From contig NZ_JAQFVG010000301.1 of the NCBI RefSeq assembly GCF_029439455.1, positions 62,001-126,000 of the forward strand: a stretch of DNA of 64,000 nt, read 5' to 3'. Positions within the stretch are counted from its first letter, which is position 1; each line of letters starts with the position of its first letter. Both the position numbers and the translations under genes were made by a program. Shown piece after piece: positions 55,314 through 63,398 of the stretch. A model generated the notes under the pieces. The model ran no database searches and was not told the origin of the DNA. It worked only from the letters and a program-made list of their open reading frames with translations. Source of the DNA: Caballeronia sp. BR00000012568055 (GTDB taxonomy: Bacteria; Pseudomonadota; Gammaproteobacteria; Burkholderiales; Burkholderiaceae).

Positions 55314-55772
55314 TTAGACGAGACGTTCGGTAATAAAGCGCCACTGCGCATCGGTGACCGGCGTGATCGACAATCGATTGCCGCGCGCGAGCACCTGCAT
55401 ATCCGCGAGCTCCTCGTGCGCGCGCAATGTGGCGAGCGAGATCAACGGCGTCTTCTTCACGAACTTGACATCGACGAGCATCCAGCGCGGCGTTTCCTGC
55501 GTGGATTTCGCATCGTAGTAGGGGCTTGTCGAATCGAATTGAGTGGGATCGGGATAAGCCGTCGAGCACACCTTGGCGATCCCTGCGATGCCCGGCTCCG
55601 GACAACTCGAATGATAGAAAAGCACGCCGTCACCGATCTGCATCTGATCGCGCATGAAGTTGCGCGCCTGATAATTGCGAACGCCCGTCCACGGCAGCGT
55701 TTTCTTCGCTGCGTGCGCGAGATGATCGATGCTCGCTTCGTCCGGTTCGGACTTCATCAGCCAGTAGCGCAT
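55314..55772 (-). CDS. EVE-domain protein
   Basis: 152 residues of the EVE (PUA-like) fold, which binds modified bases in DNA or RNA. Begins MRYWLMKSEPDEASID, with VRNYQARNFMRDQMQIGD and YHSSCPEPGIAGIAKV, conserved in the family. Start at 55772; the frame to 55856 overlaps the 6S RNA region. The 6S RNA-EVE pairing is typical of beta-proteobacteria. Confidence 0.92.
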   Translation of the reverse strand: MRYWLMKSEPDEASIDHLAHAAKKTLPWTGVRNYQARNFMRDQMQIGDGVLFYHSSCPEPGIAGIAKVCSTAYPDPTQFDSTSPYYDAKSTQETPRWMLVDVKFVKKTPLISLATLRAHEELADMQVLARGNRLSITPVTDAQWRFITERLV

Positions 55773-55800
55773 AAGAGCGTGGATGCTTAGATGCGTGGAT

Positions 55801-55835
55801 AAAACAAAAACGGCACCGGAGATCCGATGCCGTTT
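55801..55835 (-). terminator. Terminator after 6S RNA
   Basis: On the minus strand AACGGCATCGG-ATCT-CCGGTGCCGTT then TTTGTTTT, just downstream of the 6S RNA 3' end. Confidence 0.85.
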
Positions 55836-55843
55836 ATTGAATG

Positions 55844-56023
55844 AGGTCCCCGCCACGGCCGCTAGGCCGGCATCCTGAACCTGGGTTCAAGATTGGTCGC
55901 GGTAAGCAACACTTCGGGTACATCGGACTAGCGACGCGCGCGCCCGTGTTACAAGGTTCCGCAACCGTGCCAATGTAGCATTGGTTCAAGGAATATATGA
56001 CCTTGGCGAACCAGGCAGGGAAA
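55844..56023 (-). ncRNA. ssrS: 6S RNA
   Basis: Binds sigma-70 RNA polymerase holoenzyme and modulates transcription in stationary phase. Evidence: position immediately after zapA, the conserved location; 5' TCCCTGCC pairing with 3' GGCGGGGA as closing stem; and the conserved stretch TTGAACCCAGGTTCA followed by GGATGCCGGCC near the 3' end, resembling E. coli 6S RNA. Ends are estimated from the closing stem. A TAGAGT box (56028-56033) may be its -10. Confidence 0.85.
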
Positions 56024-56119
56024 CGTCACTCTACACCAATCGAATGTTGATTGCAGCGGTGCGGCGGTTTCTTTTTTCGATTGACTTTGCACGTCGATTG
56101 ACGCGCGGCAATCCAAAAC

Positions 56120-56434
56120 TCAGTGCGTCTCGTATTGCGCAATCACAGCGCCGAGCTGCTCGTTCATCGAGTGCATGGTGCGGCGAATTTCTTCGGCGGG
56201 GAAGGCCTCGCCATGACGCACGCTGTCCTGCAACTTAAGCAATTCCGACGCCAGCGAAAGCGCTGCCATCACCGCGATACGATCCTGCCCGCGCACGCTG
56301 CTCGCATTGCGCACCTTGTTCATTTCCGCGTCCACGCGTGCGACGGCTTCGCGCAATGCGCCTTCCGTTTCCGGCGAGCACGACAGACGATACTGCTGCC
56401 CGAGAATGGATACTTCGATCTGCGTGGCACTCAT
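56120..56434 (-). CDS. zapA: Cell division protein ZapA
   Basis: Cross-links FtsZ filaments at midcell. 104 residues with N-terminal IEVSILGQQYRLSCSPE and a long C-terminal coiled coil (DRIAVMAALSLASELLKLQ). ATG overlaps the zapB stop (ATGA). Confidence 0.93.
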   Translation of the reverse strand: MSATQIEVSILGQQYRLSCSPETEGALREAVARVDAEMNKVRNASSVRGQDRIAVMAALSLASELLKLQDSVRHGEAFPAEEIRRTMHSMNEQLGAVIAQYETH

Positions 56435-56796
56435 GCCTTCTCTCCGTGATGGTGCTCGCCGTTCATCGCCGCATGCGCTTCCGACGATTCGGTTTCGAGC
56501 AGATCCAGTTGATTTTCGGCTTCGGCATGATGCGCGGATTTACCGCGCGGCAATTTTTCGAGGATTGCGTTGAGGCGCACTTGCGCGTCGTCGATCTTCG
56601 CGGAGAGCGAGTCGCGTTCGCCTTGCAGCGCGTCGCGTTCTTCACGCATTTGCACGAGTTCGGCCTGGACGTTGGCGTAGTCGGAACGCAGTTGTTCGAG
56701 TTGTGCTTCAAGCGCCTGACGCGCCTGATTGTGGCGCTCGCTGATCTGGATCAGCCGGCCGATATTTCCTGACAATGATTCGAGTTCGGTGAGCAT
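56431..56796 (-). CDS. ZapB-like coiled-coil protein
   Basis: 121 residues, mostly coiled coil (about 1-80: LIQISERHNQARQALEAQLEQL, in part), with a His/Glu-rich tail. Position coupled to zapA identifies it as the beta-proteobacterial ZapB-type partner; the sequence itself is low complexity. A TAGAAT (56822-56827, minus) may be its -10 box. Confidence 0.78.
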   Translation of the reverse strand: MLTELESLSGNIGRLIQISERHNQARQALEAQLEQLRSDYANVQAELVQMREERDALQGERDSLSAKIDDAQVRLNAILEKLPRGKSAHHAEAENQLDLLETESSEAHAAMNGEHHHGEKA

Positions 56797-56855
56797 GTGC
56801 TGCGTCCTCTAAAGACCTCGCATTCTAGCGCGGATCAACGTAGCTTCAGGTAAAA

Positions 56856-56904
56856 GTCTCGTTTCGAGACGTAACAACACGCGATAAGCGTGCATCACGA
56901 TGCA
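56856..56904. repeat. Two inverted repeats in the zapB/btuB gap
   Basis: GTCTCG-TTT-CGAGAC (56856-56870) and TGCATC-AC-GATGCA (56891-56904) are perfect inverted repeats. Together with promoter and riboswitch they account for most of the 601-base gap; 56905-56986 holds nothing I can name. Confidence 0.6.
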
Positions 56905-56986
56905 TTCGTGTGCGGAAAGCGTGAGTGCTTACATAGAGCGTCGAGAACGGCTTTGGTTCGATGCGATGCGCGGCCGGTTCCGTTTC

Positions 56987-57015
56987 TTGACGGTCCCAAC
57001 CCGCACTCCTACACT
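56987..57015 (+). promoter_or_regulatory. Sigma-70 promoter of the btu-cob operon
   Basis: TTGACG (56987-56992) and TACACT (57010-57015) with ideal 17-base spacing; predicted start about 57022, right at the riboswitch 5' end. Confidence 0.75.
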
Positions 57016-57022
57016 TGCCGCA

Positions 57023-57290
57023 CTTTTGGTGCTCGCGCCCGCTTTTCACGAGCGGCGCAGTCAAACGGGAAACAGGGAGCGAAGTCCTGCGAATGAATCA
57101 GGACGAGTCAACCTGTGCTGCCCCCGCAACGGTAAGCGACAGCCACGCAAGTTGCAAGTCGTTCCAGGCGCGTTTTTGCAGGAAGTCCGTATGAAGAAGC
57201 GGTCTCTGCAAGAAACGTGACCACGTCACTGCGCGTGTTTTCATGCGCGCGGGAAGGCGGAACGAATCGTCGCCAGCCCGGATACCGGCC
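57023..57290 (+). promoter_or_regulatory. Cobalamin riboswitch
   Basis: Contains the conserved core AAACGGGAAACAGGG (57063-57077), CCTGTGCTGCCCCCGC (57112-57127, B12-box region) with AACGGTAAGC, and the 3' conserved GCCAGCCCGGATACCGGCC near 57272-57290. Upstream of btuB, so binding of adenosylcobalamin should lower expression. A hairpin GGGGCTG/CAGCCTC (57365-57381) lies just before the ATG, which has no close Shine-Dalgarno; it could be part of the expression platform. Confidence 0.92.
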
Positions 57291-57397
57291 AATCGTCATG
57301 CGTGTTCATCGTCAGGTTTATAGGCGATGAGCGCGCGCGTCGCGCTTGAGTCTCGCGGGGAGCGGGGCTGCGCCAGCCTCCATCACTACCTACAACT

Positions 57398-59224
57398 ATG
57401 GGCTTGTCCCCGCATCGTTTTGTCATTGCCGGCAGTGTGCTGCTGGCGAATCTTTCTTATGCCGATACGCTCGCTCCTGTCATCGTCACCGCGACGCGCA
57501 CGCAGCAGGCACTCGCCGATTCGATCCCGCAAACCTCGCTGTTCGATGCGCAAGATATCGCCGACGCCAACGCGCCCGATGCGCTCGGCGTGCTCGCGCT
57601 TGCGCCCGGCGTGCAGATCACGCGCAACGGCGGGATTGGCGCGACTTCAGGCATCTACATACGCGGCGCGTCTTCGACGCAGTCGCTGGTGCTGATCGAT
57701 GGCGTGCGCGTGGAATCGGCATCGCTCGGGACGGCGCAATTGTCGCAACTGATACGCGATCAGATCGACCATATGGAAGTGGTCAATGGCAATGTGTCGG
57801 CGCTGTATGGATCGAGTGCGATCGGTGGCGTCGTGCAAATTTTCACGAAAGAGGGCGAGCCGCATCCGCCGCGTTTTTACTTCGAGACGGAAGTCGGCAG
57901 CTATCACACGCAGCGTCAGGCAGCGGGCGTGAACGGCGCGTTCGATAAGGAAGGCCGCACCACCTTCAGCTTCGATGTGTCGCGTGAAAAGACCGACGGC
58001 TTTTCATCGATAGATCCGGCGAAAGCGCCGAACGCCAATCCGAACGCGAACGGTTACCTGAACGAGAGCGTTGCCGCGACCATTCGGCATAAGTTCACCG
58101 ACAACTGGGACGCGGGCGTGCGCTTTCTGCAATCCAACGGCATCAACAGTTATGACGATGCCTACGGCCTGCCGACCGATATCAACGAATCGCACAATCG
58201 CGTGCGGTCGATGTCGGTGTTCGCCAACGGCAAGATCACGGATTTCTGGACCACGCACGTCACCATCGCGCAGGGACAGGACCGCGCGAATCCGCAGCAG
58301 AACGGCGTCTATACGAGCCTGTTCAATTCGGAGAACCATCAATACACGTGGCAGAACGACTTCCGGCTCAACGAGAATCACAAGTTTGTGCTGGGCTATG
58401 AGCATCTGGATCAATCGCTCGATTCGGATCAGTTCAGCGCGCCGGATCGTCATGTGAATTCGGTTTTCGCAGGCTACACCGGGCGCTTCGGCCCAAGCGA
58501 TGTGCAAGCCAACATCCGTCACGACCAGTACTCCGATTTCGGCGGCGCAAACAGCTACTACCTGGGCTACGCCTACAACTTCGATGCGAACTGGCGCGCG
58601 AGCGCGAGCTACAGCGCATCGTTCCGCGCGCCGAGCTTCGACGACCTCTACTATCCGTACAGCGGCAATCCATCGGTACAGCCGGAATATAGCCATTCGG
58701 CCGAGGCGGCAATTCAGTACGCATCGGCTAAGCTGGGTGTGTTGCGCGTGACCGCGTTTCAGACGCGCTATCGCAACCTGATCGATTATGTGGATAACGG
58801 CAGCGGCTTTTATATCGCGCAGAACGTGGGGCGCGCGAAGGTGCAGGGCATCGAGGGATCGTGGCAGGGGCATCTCGGCAAGACGGACGTGCGCGCGGGC
58901 GTGACCTTCCAGAATCCTGTCGATGAAACCAATGACGTCGATCTTGTGCGTCGCGCGCGGCGTTTTGCGACGCTGTCGGCGCATCGGTCGATCGGGCGCT
59001 GGCGCGTGGGCGGCGAGTGGATCGTGAGCGGCGAGCGCAGCGATTACGGCTCGAATCTCGCGGGCTACGGCGTGATGAATCTGTCGGCGCGTTATGACAT
59101 CACCAAGGCGTGGTATGTGGATGCGCGCATCGACAATCTGTTCGACAGGAATTATGAGCTTGCTTATACGTATAACCAGCCGCGTCGCGGGGCGTATGTC
59201 ACGTTGGGATGGCATCCGTCGTGA
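57398..59224 (+). CDS. btuB: TonB-dependent vitamin B12 receptor
   Basis: Outer-membrane barrel importing corrinoids with TonB energy. 608 residues: signal peptide (cleavage after SYA near 22), TonB box around LAPVIVTATR, plug domain with TSGIYIRGASSTQSLVLIDG, then a 22-strand barrel ending in aromatic GWHPS region. Riboswitch context supports BtuB rather than another TonB receptor. Overlaps btuC by 16 bases. Confidence 0.95.
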   Translation: MGLSPHRFVIAGSVLLANLSYADTLAPVIVTATRTQQALADSIPQTSLFDAQDIADANAPDALGVLALAPGVQITRNGGIGATSGIYIRGASSTQSLVLIDGVRVESASLGTAQLSQLIRDQIDHMEVVNGNVSALYGSSAIGGVVQIFTKEGEPHPPRFYFETEVGSYHTQRQAAGVNGAFDKEGRTTFSFDVSREKTDGFSSIDPAKAPNANPNANGYLNESVAATIRHKFTDNWDAGVRFLQSNGINSYDDAYGLPTDINESHNRVRSMSVFANGKITDFWTTHVTIAQGQDRANPQQNGVYTSLFNSENHQYTWQNDFRLNENHKFVLGYEHLDQSLDSDQFSAPDRHVNSVFAGYTGRFGPSDVQANIRHDQYSDFGGANSYYLGYAYNFDANWRASASYSASFRAPSFDDLYYPYSGNPSVQPEYSHSAEAAIQYASAKLGVLRVTAFQTRYRNLIDYVDNGSGFYIAQNVGRAKVQGIEGSWQGHLGKTDVRAGVTFQNPVDETNDVDLVRRARRFATLSAHRSIGRWRVGGEWIVSGERSDYGSNLAGYGVMNLSARYDITKAWYVDARIDNLFDRNYELAYTYNQPRRGAYVTLGWHPS

Positions 59225-60255
59225 GCGTTGAATCGCGCGCGCCGCGTTCGCTTGTGCGACCGATGAGCTTTAGCCGCGCTGCCTGCATCTGGGCGATGCT
59301 CGGCATGGCCGTGCTCGTCGTCTTCATCGCTTCCTTGTCGATGGGCAGCGTGGCGTTGCCTTTGTCTCGTGCGCTCGGCGCGTTGACGCATTCCGGCGCG
59401 CCCGATATCGCCGATGACATCGTGCTCACCTTGCGCCTGCCGCGCGCACTCGCAGGCTTCGCTACCGGCGCGCTGCTCGCGATGGGCGGTGCGCTGCTGC
59501 AAGTGCTGCTGCGCAATCCGCTCGCGGAGCCGTATGTGCTGGGCGTGTCCGGCGGCGCGGCCACTTTCGCGCTTGCCGCGATGCTCGCGTCCTCGCCGTG
59601 GTGGGGCGTGAATCTCGCGGCTTGCGTGGGCGCGTTTGTATCGATCGTGCTGGTGCTCGGGCTGTCGCATCGCGATTTGTGGCGCGGCGAGCAGGAAGCG
59701 TCGCCGCGTCTGTTGCTGACGGGCGTGGTGATCGCGGCGGGTTGGGGCGCGCTGATTACGCTGATGCTTAGTGTCGCGCCGGAGAATCGCTTGCGCGGAA
59801 TGGTGTTCTGGCTGACCGGCGATCTGAACGGATCGGCATCGCCGTGGCCTGCGCTCGTGGCGCTTTGCATCGCGTTGGTCGCGATGATTCCCGTCGCGCC
59901 GCAACTCAACGTGCTCCTGCGTGGCGACATCGCCGCGCGTGCGCTCGGCGTGCCGGTCGCGCGATTGCGGGTGCGCGTGTATCTGGTGGCATCGCTGGCG
60001 GCGGCGGCTGCGGTGACGACGGCGGGGACCATCGGCTTTGTCGGACTCGTGGTGCCGCATTGTCTGCGGCTCGCGTTCGGCAACGATCAGCGCATGCTCG
60101 TGCCCGCATCCGCGCTCGGTGGCGGGCTGGCCGTGATGAGCGCCGATCTCGCCGCGCGCACGGTGATCGCGCCAGCGCAATTGCCGGTTGGCGTCGTGAC
60201 CGCGCTGGCCGGCGTGCCGATGTTCCTGTGGATGCTTCTGAAGAGGCCACGATGA
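59209..60255 (+). CDS. btuC: Cobalamin ABC transporter permease (FecCD family)
   Basis: 348 residues, about ten helices. FecCD motifs: LRLPRALAGFATGALLAMGG, NPLAEPYVLGVSGGA and TAGTIGFVGLVVPH. Start at 59209 overlaps btuB; a GTG at 59221 is an alternative. ATGA overlap with the ATPase gene. Confidence 0.93.
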   Translation: MASVVSVESRAPRSLVRPMSFSRAACIWAMLGMAVLVVFIASLSMGSVALPLSRALGALTHSGAPDIADDIVLTLRLPRALAGFATGALLAMGGALLQVLLRNPLAEPYVLGVSGGAATFALAAMLASSPWWGVNLAACVGAFVSIVLVLGLSHRDLWRGEQEASPRLLLTGVVIAAGWGALITLMLSVAPENRLRGMVFWLTGDLNGSASPWPALVALCIALVAMIPVAPQLNVLLRGDIAARALGVPVARLRVRVYLVASLAAAAAVTTAGTIGFVGLVVPHCLRLAFGNDQRMLVPASALGGGLAVMSADLAARTVIAPAQLPVGVVTALAGVPMFLWMLLKRPR

Positions 60256-61025
60256 TGCGCCTGCAAATCGACGGCATCGCTTTGAAAGCAGGCGAACGCA
60301 CGCTGATCCGCGCGCTCACGCAGCCTGTCGATGCGGGCGAGATGTGGTGTATCGCCGGGCCGAACGGCGCGGGCAAGACGACGCTCATCAACGTGTTGGC
60401 GGGCTTGACGAATCCCGCGTCGGGCCGTATCGAACTGAATGGACGCGCGCTTGCGAAATGGCACGCGCCCGAGCTCGCGAAAGCGCGCGCGCTGATGCCG
60501 CAAGCCACGCACGATGCCTTCAGCGCCACCGTGCTCGATACGGTTTTGCTCAACCGCTTTCCGCATCTGACGGGCTGGGGTTGGGAGCGCGAAGAAGATC
60601 AGCACGCCGCGCTGGAAGCGCTCGATCGCCTCGGTCTTACGGCTTTGAAATCGCGCGATGTGCTGACGCTGTCGGGCGGGGAACGTCAACGCGTCGCGCT
60701 GGCCGCGTTGCTGTGTCAGGACGCGCCGCTGCTCTTGCTCGATGAACCGCTCGCGCATCTGGATTTGCATCATCAAATCGACTGTCTGCGTGCGCTTGCT
60801 GACGAAGCGCATGACAAGAACCGCACGGTGATTTTCTCGTGCCACGATCTCAATCTTGCGCGGCGTTTTTCCACGCACGCGCTGTTACTCGATGGAAACG
60901 GCGGCGCACTTACCGGTCCCGTCACGGAAGTCCTGACGCCGGAACGCGCGAGCGCGGCGTTCGGCTATCCGCTGACTCTGATTCGCGGTGGCGAGCATGA
61001 AGCGCTTGTACCGCGCATCACTTAA
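60252..61025 (+). CDS. btuD: Cobalamin ABC transporter ATPase
   Basis: 257 residues: Walker A GPNGAGKTT (36-44), signature LSGGERQRVALAALL, Walker B LLLLDEPLAHLDLHHQ and H-loop FSCHDLNLA. Start is the first of two adjacent ATGs (60252, overlapping the btuC stop). Energises BtuC. Confidence 0.94.
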   Translation: MMRLQIDGIALKAGERTLIRALTQPVDAGEMWCIAGPNGAGKTTLINVLAGLTNPASGRIELNGRALAKWHAPELAKARALMPQATHDAFSATVLDTVLLNRFPHLTGWGWEREEDQHAALEALDRLGLTALKSRDVLTLSGGERQRVALAALLCQDAPLLLLDEPLAHLDLHHQIDCLRALADEAHDKNRTVIFSCHDLNLARRFSTHALLLDGNGGALTGPVTEVLTPERASAAFGYPLTLIRGGEHEALVPRIT

Positions 61026-61040
61026 CAAACAAGGAACGCG

Positions 61041-62078
61041 ATGTCTTTGCCTACTGTCCAGCCGCTGTCACGCGAACTCGAAGCCGAACTGCGCCGCGTG
61101 GTCGATATGAAAACGAAGCCGCCCGGCAGTCTCGGACGGCTCGAATCGATCGCGCTGAAGATGGGCTTGATCCAGCGCACGGCGAAGCCGCGCATCGAGC
61201 GTCCGGCGATGATCGTGTTCGCAGCAGATCACGGTATCGCGCAGGAAGGCGTGAGCGCGTATCCGCAGGAAGTGACCGCGCAGATGGTCGCGAACTTTCT
61301 GGCGGGTGGCGCGGCGATCAATGCCTTGTCGCGTTCGGTCGGCATGACGCTCGAAGTGGTCGATGCAGGCGTTGCATCGCCGATTCCGCTGGAAGGTTAC
61401 GAGCGTTTGTCGCTGGGCGCGGGCACGCGGAATTTTGCGCACGAAGCGGCCATGACGCGTGAGACTGCGCTTGAAGCTATCGCGCGGGGCGCTGCGCGCG
61501 TGCGGCATCACGCATCGCTTGGCACGAATGTGATTGGCTTCGGCGAAATGGGGATCGCGAATACATCGGCGGCGGCGTGTCTGATGAGCCGCCTGTGCAA
61601 TGTGCCGATCGACGAATGCGTTGGACGTGGCACGGGTCTCGATGATAGCGGCGTGATTCACAAGCGCGATGTGCTGGCCAAAGCGCTCGCGTTTCATGCG
61701 CGGACCACAGACGCGATCGACACACTCGCCACGTTCGGCGGCTTCGAAATCGCGATGATGACGGGCGCGTATCTCGCCGCAGCCGAATCGAACATGACGA
61801 TTTTGGTCGATGGCTTTATCGCCACATCCGCGTTGCTGGTGGCATCGAAAATTGCGCCGGAAGTGCTCGATTATTGCGTGTTCGCGCATGCATCGAACGA
61901 AGCGGGGCATCGGCGCATGCTCGAACATTTCGATGCCGCGCCGCTCTTGCAACTCGATCTGCGTCTGGGCGAAGGCACGGGCGCCGCGCTCGCGCTGCCG
62001 ATTCTTCGCGCAGCCGTCGCGTTCGTCGATGAAATGGCGAGCTTCGAGTCGGCGGGTGTATCGAATAAATCGGTTTGA
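61041..62078 (+). CDS. cobT: Nicotinate-nucleotide-dimethylbenzimidazole phosphoribosyltransferase
   Basis: Makes alpha-ribazole phosphate for the B12 lower ligand. 345 residues with KPPGSLGRLE, FAADHGIAQEGVSAYP, GEMGIANTSAA and the catalytic Glu in LRLGEGTGAALA. AAGGA before the ATG. Confidence 0.97.
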   Translation: MSLPTVQPLSRELEAELRRVVDMKTKPPGSLGRLESIALKMGLIQRTAKPRIERPAMIVFAADHGIAQEGVSAYPQEVTAQMVANFLAGGAAINALSRSVGMTLEVVDAGVASPIPLEGYERLSLGAGTRNFAHEAAMTRETALEAIARGAARVRHHASLGTNVIGFGEMGIANTSAAACLMSRLCNVPIDECVGRGTGLDDSGVIHKRDVLAKALAFHARTTDAIDTLATFGGFEIAMMTGAYLAAAESNMTILVDGFIATSALLVASKIAPEVLDYCVFAHASNEAGHRRMLEHFDAAPLLQLDLRLGEGTGAALALPILRAAVAFVDEMASFESAGVSNKSV

Positions 62079-62088
62079 AGACGAACAG

Positions 62089-62850
62089 ATGAATCGCGCG
62101 CAGGACGAGCTTCGCTATTTTTTCACCGCGTTGGGGTATTTCACGCGTGTGCCGGTGCCGCGTTGGGTCGGCTTCGAGCGTGAGTATCTGAACGCGGCGG
62201 CGCGCTATTTTCCATTGATCGGCGCGATGGTCGGCGGTGTTGCCGCGTTGGTTTATCTCGTGGCGCTACGCGTGTTTCCTGCGGGCGTTGCCGTGCTGCT
62301 GTCGATGGCTGCGACGCTGGTTCTGACCGGCGCGTTCCACGAAGACGGCCTCGCCGATTGCGCCGATGCATTCGGCGGCGGTTATACGCGTGAAGACGTG
62401 TTGCGCATCATGCACGATTCGCGCATCGGTGCGTTCGGGGCGATTGCGTTGGTGATTGCGCTGGCGCTGAAGTGGCAAACGCTTTCTGCCATGCCTGCTC
62501 AATACGTCGCATGGCTGATGGTCGCCGCGCACGCCGCGAGTCGCACGTTCGCGATCAGCTATCTCGTGACGCTCGATTACGTGCGCGCCGAAGGCAAAGC
62601 GAAGCCGGTTGCGCAGCGCATGTCCTTATCGTCGTTTGTGATCGCGATGGTCTTTGGTTTGCCGTGGCTTTTCGTGTTCGATTGGAAGCTCGCGTGCGTT
62701 ACGTTGATCGTGCTCGCCGTGCTGCGGTTTCTGATCGGCCGATACTTCGTGAAACGCATCGGCGGATACACGGGCGATTGTTTGGGCTTCTCGCAACAGG
62801 TCTTCGAAATAGCGATTTATCTGACGGTGCTTGCATGGATCTCATCCTGA
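62089..62850 (+). CDS. cobS: Adenosylcobinamide-GDP ribazoletransferase
   Basis: Membrane cobalamin synthase joining alpha-ribazole to adenosylcobinamide-GDP. 253 residues with multiple helices, FFTALGYFTRVPVPRW at the start and FHEDGLADCADAFGGGYTR with the acidic active-site cluster. Start at 62089; the longer frame runs inside cobT. Overlaps cobC by 16 bases. Confidence 0.95.
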   Translation: MNRAQDELRYFFTALGYFTRVPVPRWVGFEREYLNAAARYFPLIGAMVGGVAALVYLVALRVFPAGVAVLLSMAATLVLTGAFHEDGLADCADAFGGGYTREDVLRIMHDSRIGAFGAIALVIALALKWQTLSAMPAQYVAWLMVAAHAASRTFAISYLVTLDYVRAEGKAKPVAQRMSLSSFVIAMVFGLPWLFVFDWKLACVTLIVLAVLRFLIGRYFVKRIGGYTGDCLGFSQQVFEIAIYLTVLAWISS

Positions 62851-63398
62851 TTCGCCATCCGCAAGTCGCGATCGATGCGGGCATTTGCTACGGCCAAACC
62901 GATGTGCCTTTGCTGCATGACGTAAATGAATCCGCGCGCGTAATCGCAACGCGCATGAAGGCGCTCGGCGTGCCATCGTCAGTGGATGGATGGCATACGA
63001 GTCCGTTGCAGCGATGCGCATCGCTTGCGCGGGTTCTTTCTCAGACTCAGAAGATCGATCCACGCCTGAGCGAAATCGACTTTGGCGCATGGGAAAACAA
63101 AGCGTGGGATTCAATCGATCGCACCGTATTCGATAACTGGGCCGCCGATCTTGCAGACTCACGCCCACACGGCGGCGAAAGTCTTGCGCAGTTTGCATCG
63201 CGCGTGCTTGATTGGTTTAGCGAAGTATCTGCGGACTCGGTTCACGTCGTCGCACATGCAGGCGTAATGCGCGTGCTCGCCGCGCATCTGCTTGGTATCG
63301 ACCGGGAAACCGCACTGAACTGGTCGCTCGATTTCGGCGGCGTCGCGTGGTTCAGGCGGGCGCACGGCAAGTGGCTGCTGGTGCGCTGGAACGCTTAG
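62835..63398 (+). CDS. cobC: Alpha-ribazole phosphatase (histidine phosphatase family)
   Basis: Removes the 5'-phosphate from the alpha-ribazole moiety. 187 residues of the phosphoglycerate-mutase fold: LILIRHPQ with phosphohistidine H8 (RHP rather than RHG), EIDFGAWENKAWD and the second His in VVAHAGVMRVL. Start at 62835 inside the end of cobS. Confidence 0.9.
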   Translation: MDLILIRHPQVAIDAGICYGQTDVPLLHDVNESARVIATRMKALGVPSSVDGWHTSPLQRCASLARVLSQTQKIDPRLSEIDFGAWENKAWDSIDRTVFDNWAADLADSRPHGGESLAQFASRVLDWFSEVSADSVHVVAHAGVMRVLAAHLLGIDRETALNWSLDFGGVAWFRRAHGKWLLVRWNA

